NCBI GenBank assembly: GCA_028279945.1
Contig: JANQMT010000028.1
Location: 1 to 5,974, forward strand
Direction of reading: 5' to 3'
Length of the DNA stretch: 5,974 nucleotides
Source of the DNA: JAKSCF01 sp028279945
Lineage (GTDB): Bacteria; Bacillota; Clostridia; Peptostreptococcales; JAAYPU01
In this document: piece after piece, positions 1 to 5,974 of the stretch
Numbering within the stretch: the first letter of the stretch is position 1
Layout of the letters: each line of letters opens with the position of its first letter
Translations under genes and position numbers: made by a program
Notes under the pieces: model-generated
Seen by the model: the letters and a program-made list of their open reading frames with translations, nothing else
Database searches by the model: none
What the model was told of the DNA's origin: nothing

Positions 1-97
1 TAGCCCATCTGCCACCTAAATTTTCTGACCAAATGAACACAAAAAAACGAATATTCATACACCTGCATTCATTTTTCTAGTACTTTTTCGATAACCT
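1..97. other. Unassigned left edge; possible tail of an upstream + strand gene
   Basis: No gene can be assigned here. On the + strand one frame stays open from the window edge (base 3) to a TAG at 78-80, about 25 codons. The terminator hairpin starts 17 bases after that stop, which is the usual spacing, so this may be the C-terminus of a gene lying to the left. The competing reading is a minus-strand gene starting at the ATG at 58-56 and running off the left edge (first residues MNIRFFVFIWSENLGG). It has only a weak AGG just before the start and a stop a few codons upstream in frame. I do not recognise either peptide. The + reading is slightly preferred because the terminator is oriented for it. 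Confidence 0.25.
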
Positions 98-124
98 GAA
101 GAAGATTTTTTAATCTTCTTTTTT
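98..124 (+). terminator. Rho-independent terminator for a gene to the left
   Basis: A 9-bp perfect stem (99-107 AAGAAGATT pairing with 112-120 AATCTTCTT) closes a TTTT loop, and a further G-T pair is possible at 98/121. Four T follow directly, so the element works in the + direction. The stem is AT-rich, with only three G-C pairs, and therefore only moderately stable. The opposite strand has no T-run after the stem. It separates whatever lies left of the window from the surface-protein gene. Confidence 0.6.
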
Positions 125-166
125 AATTATTGAAAAGCAAGAAATTATTTCTAAACGATGAATAAC

Positions 167-205
167 TACAAATTTAGACATTTTATGCACCCTGAGAAAT
201 TTGTA
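167..205. promoter_or_regulatory. 9-bp inverted repeat, possible operator
   Basis: TACAAATTT (167-175) and its exact reverse complement AAATTTGTA (197-205) are separated by 21 bases. The two arms are about 30 bp apart centre to centre, close to three helical turns, and the right arm ends five bases before the TATAAT at 210-215. This suits a binding site for a dimeric or tetrameric regulator at the surface-protein promoter. As RNA the loop would be large, so a DNA site is more likely than a hairpin. In AT-rich intergenic DNA a chance repeat remains possible. Confidence 0.35.
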
Positions 206-209
206 AAAA

Positions 210-215
210 TATAAT
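210..215 (+). promoter_or_regulatory. Candidate -10 box of the surface-protein promoter
   Basis: A perfect TATAAT lies 48 bases before the start codon at 264, which would put transcription start near 221-223 and give a leader of about 42 nt. No good -35 hexamer sits 16-18 bases upstream; the best there is TGCACC at 186-191. TAGACA at 175-180 resembles TTGACA but is 29 bases away, too far. The promoter is therefore either weak and activator-dependent, or misplaced. I found no sporulation-type (SigE/SigK CATA) -10 box on the + strand between 125 and 263. Confidence 0.4.
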
Positions 216-248
216 GAATCAGAGGTGGGAATAGAAAAATACTTAGAA

Positions 249-254
249 AGAAGG
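249..254 (+). promoter_or_regulatory. Ribosome binding site deciding the TTG start
   Basis: AGAAGG lies nine bases before the TTG at 264-266. An in-frame TAG at 258-260 rules out any upstream start, and the hydrophobic signal peptide begins immediately after the TTG. Together these fix TTG as the initiation codon. Confidence 0.75.
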
Positions 255-263
255 CGATAGATT

Positions 264-3125
264 TTGTATAAAACTTCAAAAACATTAAGCCTCATACTGG
301 TGTTAATGTTTTTATTTTCAATGTTTACCGGTACTACATTTGGACATGAAGGGCCGGTTTATGATTTTGATATTGTGTTAACTGCAGAGCCAGAGTCTAT
401 TATTGTAACTGAAGTGATTACTTTTAATATTAGAGTAGAAAACACAGGAAATCAAGATCTAAATGGCATCCATGTAGTGAGTGAAGGCTTGGGCGTTAAT
501 CAAATAATTGAATCACTGCCGGTAGGTGCGGTTGAGAATATTTTAAGAGTTTCCATTATGGATAACCCAGGATATTACACCAATACAGTAACAGCTGCTA
601 TTAATATGGATGAGTATAGTGGTGAAAAAACAGCACAGGTTACGGTTACAGTGGAGGAGCCGGTTTATGATTTTCTAATTGAGTTAACTTCAGATCCTAG
701 ACACCTTGTTCAAGGAGAAGAAGCCACGTTTAATATTAGAGTACAAAACACAGGAAACCAAACCTTGAATGGCATACTTGTAGTAGAAGAAGGTTTAGGC
801 ATCTATCAAGAAATTACAACATTAGATCCAGGTAGAGAACAGAATATTACAAAGACAAAAACAATGAACGAATTAGGGCAATATGAGGTTTTAGTAATGG
901 CTGTAATTAATATGAATGAGTACCAAGATGAAAAAACAGCACAAGGAAGTTTCGCTGTGGAAGAACCCCGATATGATTTAGCGGTTCAAATGGCTGCAAA
1001 CCCGGAAACGGTAAAACTAGGAGATGAAGTGACGTTTTCAATTAGCATTATAAATATCGGTAATATAGATATACAGGGCATTACAGTAGACGATTCACAA
1101 ACAGGATTTCATGAAACAATACCTTTACTGGAAGTAGGCCGGGAAATGAATTTCTCAACCTCTAAGTTTATGCGTGAACCGGGAACTTACAGGAATACTG
1201 TGATAGTAAGATTTAATGCGGGTGAAGATTCTATGGTTAGGGAGGCAGTTGCACCTGTTACCGTACAGGAACCAGAACCGATTTATGATCTGGAAATTGA
1301 GAAGACAGCGATGCCTGAAACCGTTGAACTGGGAAAAGAAGTAATTTATACGATTAGAGTTAAAAACACGGGAAATAAAGATTTGAAAGTCATTGAAGTA
1401 GAGGATCCAAAGCTGGGTATCAGTGAGAAGATTAAAAGTTTAGGAGCAGGAGAAGAAAAGATTTTTACAAGCTCTGCGGTTATGAATGAATTAGGCACCT
1501 ATACCAATACAGCAACGGCTTCAGTCAATATGCCGGATGTGTTCTCTAAGACAGTAAGATCTGAGGCTGTAGTTACTGTAAAATCTGAACCAACCACTGA
1601 TGTTTATGATTTTGAAATTGAAAAAATTGCAACACCGGAGACGGTTTATTTGGGAAATGCAGCAACTTTTGATATTACAATTAAGAATACTGGAAACAAG
1701 GACTTATTTGATATTAAAATAGTAGATGAAATGTTGGATATAAATAGAGAGATTGCCTTATTACCGGCAGGAGAGGAATTTCATGATTCAATAGATATTG
1801 TTATGAATGAACTAGGGACTTTCACTAACACTGTATTGGCATCCATAACTATGGGTGAGTTTTCTAAGACAAAAACTGCACAGGCTGCGGTCATGGTGAT
1901 TCCTGCACCGGAACCTATTTATGGTTTTGAATTAGATTTTACGGCAACACCGGATACGGTTTATATCGGTGAAGAAGTAACTTATTTTGCTAGAATTGCT
2001 AATACGGGAAATAGAGACTTATATAATATTTTGATAGAGTTTCCATCTCTGGGATTTGAACCTGATATCATTGAACTACTAAAAGCAGGTGAAGAGTTAA
2101 AGGGGGCTGAATCTTTTTCTAAGAATAATCTTGGGACTTTTACCGAGAGTTTTATTGCTTCAGTAGAAATGGATGAGTTTACAGCTGCAAAATCAGCAGA
2201 AGCTATGGTTACGGTTTTAGATCCCGAAAGAGATTTTACCATTACTAAAACCGTTGATGATGCATCTGTTTATATAGGAGATATTGCTAATTTTGAAATC
2301 GTTGTAGAAAATATAGGAACAAAGACCATGAATGGCATTGTATTAAAAGATGAAAAAATTGGTCTAAATACAGTGATTGACACACTAGAGCCTGGCGAGG
2401 AAAACAGTTACCTGACAACCACAGCTGTTGAAATGAATGAGATAGGTGTTTACAAAAATACGGCTACAGCTGTTTGGGAAGGCATCTCAAAATCTGCTTC
2501 AGCGGAAGTTACAGTTATGGATTTCGAACCTGTGGGAGATTTTATAATTACTAAAACCGTTGATGATGCATCCGTCTATAAAGGGGAAACCGTTAATTTT
2601 GAAATCGTTGTAGAAAATATTGGAACAAAAACCATGAATAACATTGTATTAAAAGATGAAAAAATTGGTCTAAATACTGTGATTGAAACGCTGGAGCCGG
2701 GAGAAGAAAACAGTTATCGAACAACGGCTGCTATTAAGATGGATGATCTATGTCTTTACAAAAACACTGCTGAAGCTACATGGGAAGGGATATCTAAATC
2801 GGCATCAGCAGAAGTAAAGGTATCTAAGAAATATGATTCGGATGACGATGATGATGACGATGATGATGATCCAACCCCTGTCCCGGAAGATCCGGATGAT
2901 GGAGGGGAAGAACCTGAACCTATCCCTGATCCGGAAGATCCGCCTATAGATAATGAAACACCTATAGACGACGAAACATCAGATGATGATATCGATTTAG
3001 ATGAAGAGATACACTATCCCGAAGAAGAACTTCCCGATACAGGAGGTATAGGTTTAGAGATATTTTATGGAATATCCGCATTATCAGCAGGATTGGGAAT
3101 CGTATTTAAGAGAAAGAGAAATTAA
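264..3125 (+). CDS. LPXTG-anchored cell-wall protein with eight Ig-like (DUF11/CARDB-type) repeats
   Basis: This 953-residue exported surface protein is probably attached to peptidoglycan by sortase; its ligand is unknown. It starts at TTG with a signal peptide (basic residues 3-6, hydrophobic 8-22, likely cleavage near TTFG-27). Eight tandem Ig-like units begin near residues 33, 135, 237, 341, 448, 553, 656 and 758. Each opens with a Y/R/G-D-F/L type strand, followed by a 'V..G....F.I.V.NTGN..L..I.V' segment, a 'L..GEE' turn and a 'G.Y.NT..A' strand, typical of DUF11/CARDB beta-sandwich repeats found in bacterial surface proteins. Residues 857-922 form an Asp/Glu/Pro-rich stalk starting with ten Asp (860-869). 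LPDTG (923-927), a short hydrophobic segment (929-948) and the tail KRKRN complete the sorting signal. Role as adhesin, S-layer-like or structural protein is inference. The gene appears monocistronic, with its own leader and terminator. Confidence 0.9.
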   Translation: MYKTSKTLSLILVLMFLFSMFTGTTFGHEGPVYDFDIVLTAEPESIIVTEVITFNIRVENTGNQDLNGIHVVSEGLGVNQIIESLPVGAVENILRVSIMDNPGYYTNTVTAAINMDEYSGEKTAQVTVTVEEPVYDFLIELTSDPRHLVQGEEATFNIRVQNTGNQTLNGILVVEEGLGIYQEITTLDPGREQNITKTKTMNELGQYEVLVMAVINMNEYQDEKTAQGSFAVEEPRYDLAVQMAANPETVKLGDEVTFSISIINIGNIDIQGITVDDSQTGFHETIPLLEVGREMNFSTSKFMREPGTYRNTVIVRFNAGEDSMVREAVAPVTVQEPEPIYDLEIEKTAMPETVELGKEVIYTIRVKNTGNKDLKVIEVEDPKLGISEKIKSLGAGEEKIFTSSAVMNELGTYTNTATASVNMPDVFSKTVRSEAVVTVKSEPTTDVYDFEIEKIATPETVYLGNAATFDITIKNTGNKDLFDIKIVDEMLDINREIALLPAGEEFHDSIDIVMNELGTFTNTVLASITMGEFSKTKTAQAAVMVIPAPEPIYGFELDFTATPDTVYIGEEVTYFARIANTGNRDLYNILIEFPSLGFEPDIIELLKAGEELKGAESFSKNNLGTFTESFIASVEMDEFTAAKSAEAMVTVLDPERDFTITKTVDDASVYIGDIANFEIVVENIGTKTMNGIVLKDEKIGLNTVIDTLEPGEENSYLTTTAVEMNEIGVYKNTATAVWEGISKSASAEVTVMDFEPVGDFIITKTVDDASVYKGETVNFEIVVENIGTKTMNNIVLKDEKIGLNTVIETLEPGEENSYRTTAAIKMDDLCLYKNTAEATWEGISKSASAEVKVSKKYDSDDDDDDDDDDPTPVPEDPDDGGEEPEPIPDPEDPPIDNETPIDDETSDDDIDLDEEIHYPEEELPDTGGIGLEIFYGISALSAGLGIVFKRKRN
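2232..2822 (+). repeat. Tandem duplication of the last two Ig-like domains (306-bp unit)
   Basis: Units 7 (2232-2537) and 8 (from 2538) are offset by exactly 306 bp, or 102 codons. They share about 80% amino-acid identity over 95 residues (76 matches by hand count) and long stretches of identical DNA; the longest I found is 36 bp, 2336-2371 matching 2642-2677. Units 1-6 are far more diverged from each other and carry a different end strand (M.EY/F...KTA rather than WEGISKSASAE). This indicates a relatively recent in-frame duplication at the wall-proximal end. Confidence 0.85.
2841..2870 (+). repeat. Ten-codon Asp (GAY) triplet tract
   Basis: Ten consecutive GAT/GAC codons encode Asp 860-869 at the junction between the last Ig-like domain and the stalk. 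A triplet repeat of this kind can gain or lose units without breaking the frame. Two GAC codons interrupt the GAT run, which reduces slippage. The acidic block probably keeps the stalk extended and may bind divalent cations. Confidence 0.8.
3030..3044 (+). other. LPDTG sortase recognition motif
   Basis: Codons for Leu-Pro-Asp-Thr-Gly at residues 923-927 match the LPXTG signal, cleaved between Thr and Gly by sortase. They are followed by a 20-residue mainly hydrophobic stretch, unusual only for Glu932 near its start, and by the positively charged tail KRKRN. No sortase gene is in the window, so the enzyme must be encoded elsewhere. Confidence 0.85.
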
Positions 3126-3147
3126 CGCGCTATATTGGGTTATATGT

Positions 3148-3172
3148 AAAGCTGGGCTCAAGGCCCAGCTTT
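3148..3172. terminator. Hairpin terminator between convergent genes, probably bidirectional
   Basis: A perfect 10-bp stem (3148-3157 AAAGCTGGGC with 3163-3172 GCCCAGCTTT) closes a five-base loop. On the + strand it ends in TTTT then ACTT, so it terminates the surface-protein transcript 22 bases after its stop. In the opposite direction the arm ends in TTT followed by ACATATAA, a weaker tail, 14 bases past the stop of the minus-strand operon. It is the only terminator-like structure in the 61-bp gap, so it most likely serves both. Confidence 0.8.
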
Positions 3173-3186
3173 TACTTAGGTTGAAA

Positions 3187-4281
3187 CTACACTTTTTTTC
3201 TCATTTTCCCTACGGCATAAGTCAATACAGGAATGCCAAACCCAAAAATTATGCCAACAGGCATCAAAATTAACTGTTCGAAATCTTCTAATTCAAATTT
3301 ACTGACTGCTAATGTAAGTGTAAAGAGGCCGACAAAAGTAAGGTAAATATTATTTAAATGCTTAGGTTCTTTTAACCCAAATAAAGACTTTAAAATATGT
3401 ATGTTGGCATATGAGAAAAAATAGAGTAAAGCAAAATCTGATAATATCCATATGCCTACCACTAATGATTCAATTTTTTCTATGGTCTGAAATAAAGAAA
3501 TATGCTTGATGGCAACCAAATAAGGAATAGTGGATCTTTCAACAGTGGAATAGTTAAGAACCCCTATAACCGTAATGACCAGTATGGGTACAACAATGGT
3601 GTAAAATATAACCAGTTCCAACCCATATTTTTTTATTTTATCGGTTTTATTGATTTTATCACTGACTAAAAAAATATAAGAAAACAAAAGATATCCGGAT
3701 GAAACACCGATACCGGCTTTAACAACGGGAAAGAAGTCACTGATGCTAATGGGTGTAATACGATGCAACTCTATATTAGGAATATTAAGGGTTGATAAAA
3801 TAAAAAAGATTAATAAAAGAACTAAAAATATGATTTCACTCATTCTGGCAAATATGACCAATTTAAAACGCATAACAAAAGCAATGAATACCAACATAGA
3901 TACCAAAAATAGTTTAATGTCTACATTATAATAGGTGGTTGCAACCAACCTTTCGCAATAATAACGTGTATAGTAACATAATAAAATAGTAGTGAAAATA
4001 AAGTAAGTCAATACCAAAGCTTTACCAATCCACTTGCCAAAAACTTCATACAGGATGTCCATAAAAGACATTTCTTTATCGGTGTATTTTTTGTAGATAC
4101 CTTGAAATATAAATACAGCTAACAATAAAATTAATGAAGCAAGTAATGGCGCAAGCCAAGCAGCTTGTTTGGCTTGTTTAGCTGTAAAATACGGTATTGA
4201 TCGCATAAAAGGCGAATATGTAAATGCCAATACTATAATGAACGCTTGTCTAATAGATATCTTATCATTCATACCATTCAT
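3187..4281 (-). CDS. Germinant receptor B subunit (GerAB/GerKB family permease-like protein)
   Basis: This 364-residue protein is the integral membrane B subunit of a spore germinant receptor. It belongs to the APC amino-acid transporter superfamily and is thought to bind the germinant in the spore inner membrane. About ten hydrophobic helices are visible, near residues 10-25, 42-62, 83-104, 122-140, 144-163, 188-206, 221-242, 269-290, 311-327 and 337-357, and the length is normal for the family. The N-terminal 'KISIRQ' and the 'IEKIESLVVGIWILSDF' segment (267-283) resemble conserved GerAB patches. The start at 4281 is supported by AAAGGA (4297-4292) ten bases upstream; the next Met (residue 4) would be too far from it. 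It is last in the operon, 36 nt after the small D gene. Which compound it senses cannot be read from the sequence. Confidence 0.92.
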   Translation of the reverse strand: MNGMNDKISIRQAFIIVLAFTYSPFMRSIPYFTAKQAKQAAWLAPLLASLILLLAVFIFQGIYKKYTDKEMSFMDILYEVFGKWIGKALVLTYFIFTTILLCYYTRYYCERLVATTYYNVDIKLFLVSMLVFIAFVMRFKLVIFARMSEIIFLVLLLIFFILSTLNIPNIELHRITPISISDFFPVVKAGIGVSSGYLLFSYIFLVSDKINKTDKIKKYGLELVIFYTIVVPILVITVIGVLNYSTVERSTIPYLVAIKHISLFQTIEKIESLVVGIWILSDFALLYFFSYANIHILKSLFGLKEPKHLNNIYLTFVGLFTLTLAVSKFELEDFEQLILMPVGIIFGFGIPVLTYAVGKMRKKV

Positions 4282-4317
4282 TGGAATGTAGTCCTTTCAA
4301 ATCACTTTTTTGTACTT

Positions 4318-4515
4318 TTATTTTAATTTTAATATATCTATGATAACTTTAGAGAAACTGTATTGATATGGATTACTAAAATATATAATGCCGTAGACCA
4401 AAGTGATTAACGCCATAACACTATATAGGATCAACTCTCTTTTAAATTGATTTTTTTTCATTGTGTAAACCTCTACAATGCTGAGTAAAACAATAAAAAT
4501 AATGAATGCTATCAT
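4318..4515 (-). CDS. Small two-helix membrane protein, germinant receptor D subunit type
   Basis: A 65-residue protein with two predicted membrane helices (about 2-18 and 29-46) joined by a short basic loop (KKNQFKRE, 20-27). It sits between the C and B subunit genes. Its ATG overlaps the stop of the C-subunit gene (ATGA, 4515-4512), and GAGGAAG (4529-4523) lies seven bases upstream, so translation is very likely and coupled. Some Bacillus GerA-family operons carry a fourth 'D' gene for a protein of about 60-80 residues with two helices that modulates receptor function; size, topology and position match that class. The assignment rests on context rather than on a recognised sequence motif. 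The alternative is an unrelated small membrane protein. Confidence 0.75.
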   Translation of the reverse strand: MIAFIIFIVLLSIVEVYTMKKNQFKRELILYSVMALITLVYGIIYFSNPYQYSFSKVIIDILKLK

Positions 4516-5687
4516 TTTATAACTTCCTCACTTCCAATGGGTTGTCTTTTTAAATAAGATCTAACAATTTTAGACTCAACCTCTATAGAAATAGGTGTAT
4601 CAGAAAATACTTCAGGCCAGTCAGGATAGAATTTTTTTGATTTTTCTGGGTACTTATGATAAACTTCACTCCAAATGTTTAGAAAGTCCACTTTATTATT
4701 TTGAGCGTATTCAACAATGCTTTCAACTTGCGACTTAACGATAGACTGCTGTTGTTTTTCAAGTAATCTAAAACTTTTTTCATTGAAAATGTCTTCATCA
4801 GAATACATTTCAGCGATACTGCTAATCACTCTAACATTAATGGTTACACTTAATTTTCCTTGCTTATCGATTTTAGGTAAAATTTTAGTATCAGCTTTGG
4901 ATACTTCAAGAGAAACCTTTCCTTGTTTTTGATCTTCCACCATAATAACACCGGAAGCATAGTCATTTCTTACCCAGTTTAGGCCTCTTGCCAAGTCGTC
5001 TTTTACATATCCAATCATTTTATTTTCTCTAAATATGGCAAAGCCGTTAAGTGCAATGTCTCTTTTATTTTCTTCTTCCGAACCATCCATTACTTGAGTT
5101 AAATATATACATGGAATATATGCAGATATGTGAGGCCGGTCAAACATCTCCATCAGCTCATGCAGTTGAATGTTATGAGAAACGGATATACCTTCAATGT
5201 TTTTTACAAGATGCGTTAACCGGTCAGAAATAAAATGACCTTTTAAACTGGTGGTGTTGATGACTTCTTCTGTTGTGGCATCCAGAACAATAAATACTGT
5301 GGTATCCAATCTGAATTTATATTGTCTGGTAAAAAAATCCAAATACTTAATAATACCTTTTTTTGCGGTTTCTTCATCAAAGAGAATAAACTCCAAGTGA
5401 CCCCAGAAAGGTTTCTTAGAGGAATACATGTCCAAATTTCTTATGGCATCAAAAAGTGTACCGCCATTTACTGTAATGTTTCTGGCAATTTCTTCACCTG
5501 ACTTTACATCGGGTGTATATCTGGAAGTTACGGTTAGATTAACATCCGTTTCTTCTAATTCTTCGATTCCAATAACTTTAATAAATGTAATATCTTCAAT
5601 CTCATTTCGCCCTTCTGCAAAATATCCGCATGAAGTCAATAAAAATACATTCATCATCATAATAAAAAGGAAAGAAAGCTTTTTCAT
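4512..5687 (-). CDS. Germinant receptor C subunit, Ger(x)C family lipoprotein
   Basis: This 391-residue lipoprotein is the C subunit of a GerA-type receptor, anchored to the outer face of the spore inner membrane. A signal peptide (MKK, hydrophobic 4-17) ends in the lipobox LTSC with Cys20 as the lipidation site. The N-terminal domain carries the family pattern G-T-L-F-D-A-I-R-N-L (76-85), then 'FWGHLEFILF' (94-103) and 'LDFFTRQYKFR' (116-126). The C-terminal domain opens with 'GFAIFRENKMIGY' (215-227) and 'GLNWVRN' (235-241). Length is normal for Ger(x)C proteins. The start is fixed by GGAGGT (5700-5695) seven bases upstream, which overlaps the stop codon of the A-subunit gene; the gap between the two genes is five bases. 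Its 3' end overlaps the small D gene by four bases. C subunits are needed for receptor function and depend on prelipoprotein processing. Confidence 0.95.
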   Translation of the reverse strand: MKKLSFLFIMMMNVFLLTSCGYFAEGRNEIEDITFIKVIGIEELEETDVNLTVTSRYTPDVKSGEEIARNITVNGGTLFDAIRNLDMYSSKKPFWGHLEFILFDEETAKKGIIKYLDFFTRQYKFRLDTTVFIVLDATTEEVINTTSLKGHFISDRLTHLVKNIEGISVSHNIQLHELMEMFDRPHISAYIPCIYLTQVMDGSEEENKRDIALNGFAIFRENKMIGYVKDDLARGLNWVRNDYASGVIMVEDQKQGKVSLEVSKADTKILPKIDKQGKLSVTINVRVISSIAEMYSDEDIFNEKSFRLLEKQQQSIVKSQVESIVEYAQNNKVDFLNIWSEVYHKYPEKSKKFYPDWPEVFSDTPISIEVESKIVRSYLKRQPIGSEEVIK

Positions 5688-5692
5688 ACGAT

Positions 5693-5974
5693 TTACCTCC
5701 GTTGTTGATCTTCTGTTTTTAGGTTATAGGGCCGACTTTTCTGTTGAGATAAAGGTAGTCTGAAAATCGTATCATCCATGTCTTGATATTCACTGGCGAC
5801 AAATGGTGATAAATAGGGAACACTCAGAACCTCAATTTTTGCCAGCACAAGCAATAACAATAGAAAACCCATTACCATACCAAAAAGTCCTATAATGCTG
5901 GCTAATATAACAAAAACAAATCGCCATAGCCTAACCGCATTGGACAAATCTTGATTGGGCATGGCAAAACTGGA
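5693..5974 (-). CDS. Germinant receptor A subunit (GerAA family), C-terminal part
   Basis: Only the last 93 codons are in the window; the frame stays open to the right edge, so the start and most of the protein lie outside. The visible part begins SSFAMPNQDLSNAVRLWRF, the conserved region of GerAA-type proteins before the last membrane helix (about 19-47 of the visible residues, very hydrophobic). It continues with LSVPYLSPF, another family hallmark, and a polar tail ending QQRR. GerAA subunits have a large soluble N-terminal domain and a membrane domain, and form the oligomeric core of the receptor in the spore inner membrane. It is the first gene of the visible operon; its TAA (5695-5693) overlaps the ribosome binding site of the C-subunit gene. 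Confidence 0.92.
   Translation of the reverse strand, partial: SSFAMPNQDLSNAVRLWRFVFVILASIIGLFGMVMGFLLLLLVLAKIEVLSVPYLSPFVASEYQDMDDTIFRLPLSQQKSRPYNLKTEDQQRR
5695..5700 (-). promoter_or_regulatory. Strong ribosome binding site of the C-subunit gene, inside the end of the A-subunit gene
   Basis: GGAGGT at 5700-5695 (minus strand) is near-consensus and lies seven bases before the ATG at 5687. It includes the last Arg codon and the first base of the stop codon of the A-subunit gene. Ribosomes ending on A would therefore uncover or occupy the site, which suggests coupled translation of A and C. Confidence 0.8.

Noticed and set aside
175..215. TAGACA at 175-180 as the -35 partner of TATAAT at 210-215
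   Set aside because: The spacer would be 29 bases, far beyond the 16-18 that sigma-A-type promoters accept.
110..295. Minus-strand reading frame of 61 codons across the leader of the surface gene
   Set aside because: It starts inside the signal-peptide coding region, covers the promoter, inverted repeat and terminator, and has no convincing ribosome binding site or recognisable protein character.
1982..2242. Minus-strand reading frame of 86 codons within the repeat region
   Set aside because: It is antisense to a strongly supported Ig-like repeat protein, and its Ser/Ala-rich translation reflects the reverse complement of repeat codons.
264..3125. Tandem repeats considered as a CRISPR-like or mobile-element array
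   Set aside because: The repeats are long, in-frame, diverged at the DNA level and encode consistent beta-sandwich domains; there are no short direct repeats with unique spacers and no transposase or terminal inverted repeats.
3067..3273. + strand reading frame of 68 codons across the convergent junction
   Set aside because: It overlaps the end of the surface gene, the terminator hairpin and the end of the B-subunit gene; composition looks non-coding and both overlapped genes are well supported.
5428..5763. + strand reading frame of 111 codons antisense to the C-subunit gene
   Set aside because: It is entirely antisense to the 5' part of the lipoprotein gene and the end of the A-subunit gene, both clearly recognised families; an open opposite frame is expected by chance there.

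Overview
The window is AT-rich and reads as an endospore-forming, low-GC Gram-positive bacterium, most likely a clostridial Firmicute. Three things point there: a germinant-receptor (GerA-type) operon, which only endospore formers carry; a cell-wall protein with a C-terminal LPxTG sorting signal; and purine-rich Shine-Dalgarno sites, one serving a TTG start. The species cannot be named from this sequence.

Layout. Bases 1-97 hold no gene I can assign. A rho-independent terminator at 98-124, oriented for the + strand, probably ends a gene lying to the left. Bases 125-263 are the leader of the next gene, with a perfect TATAAT, a 9-bp inverted repeat just upstream of it, and the ribosome binding site. 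Bases 264-3125 (+) encode a 953-residue secreted protein: signal peptide, eight tandem Ig-like repeats of about 102-107 residues (DUF11/CARDB type), an acidic Pro-rich stalk starting with ten Asp, and an LPDTG anchor. A strong hairpin at 3148-3172 lies in the 61-bp gap between this gene and the convergent operon.

The right half (3187-5974, minus strand, transcribed right to left) is a germinant-receptor operon in the order A-C-D-B: the end of the A subunit (cut by the window edge), the C-subunit lipoprotein, a 65-residue two-helix membrane protein matching the small D subunits of some GerA-family operons, and the ten-helix B subunit. A-C-D are very tightly packed (5-nt gap, then ATGA overlap) and B follows after 36 nt with its own ribosome binding site. 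By family knowledge, A, B and C form a complex in the spore inner membrane that senses germinants, with B the likely ligand-binding subunit and D a modulator. The operon promoter is outside the window.

Nothing links the surface protein to the germination operon except their convergent position. I see no evidence for a wholly new system. The most informative points are the A-C-D-B order with an intact small D gene, and the repeat structure of the wall protein, whose last two domains look recently duplicated.
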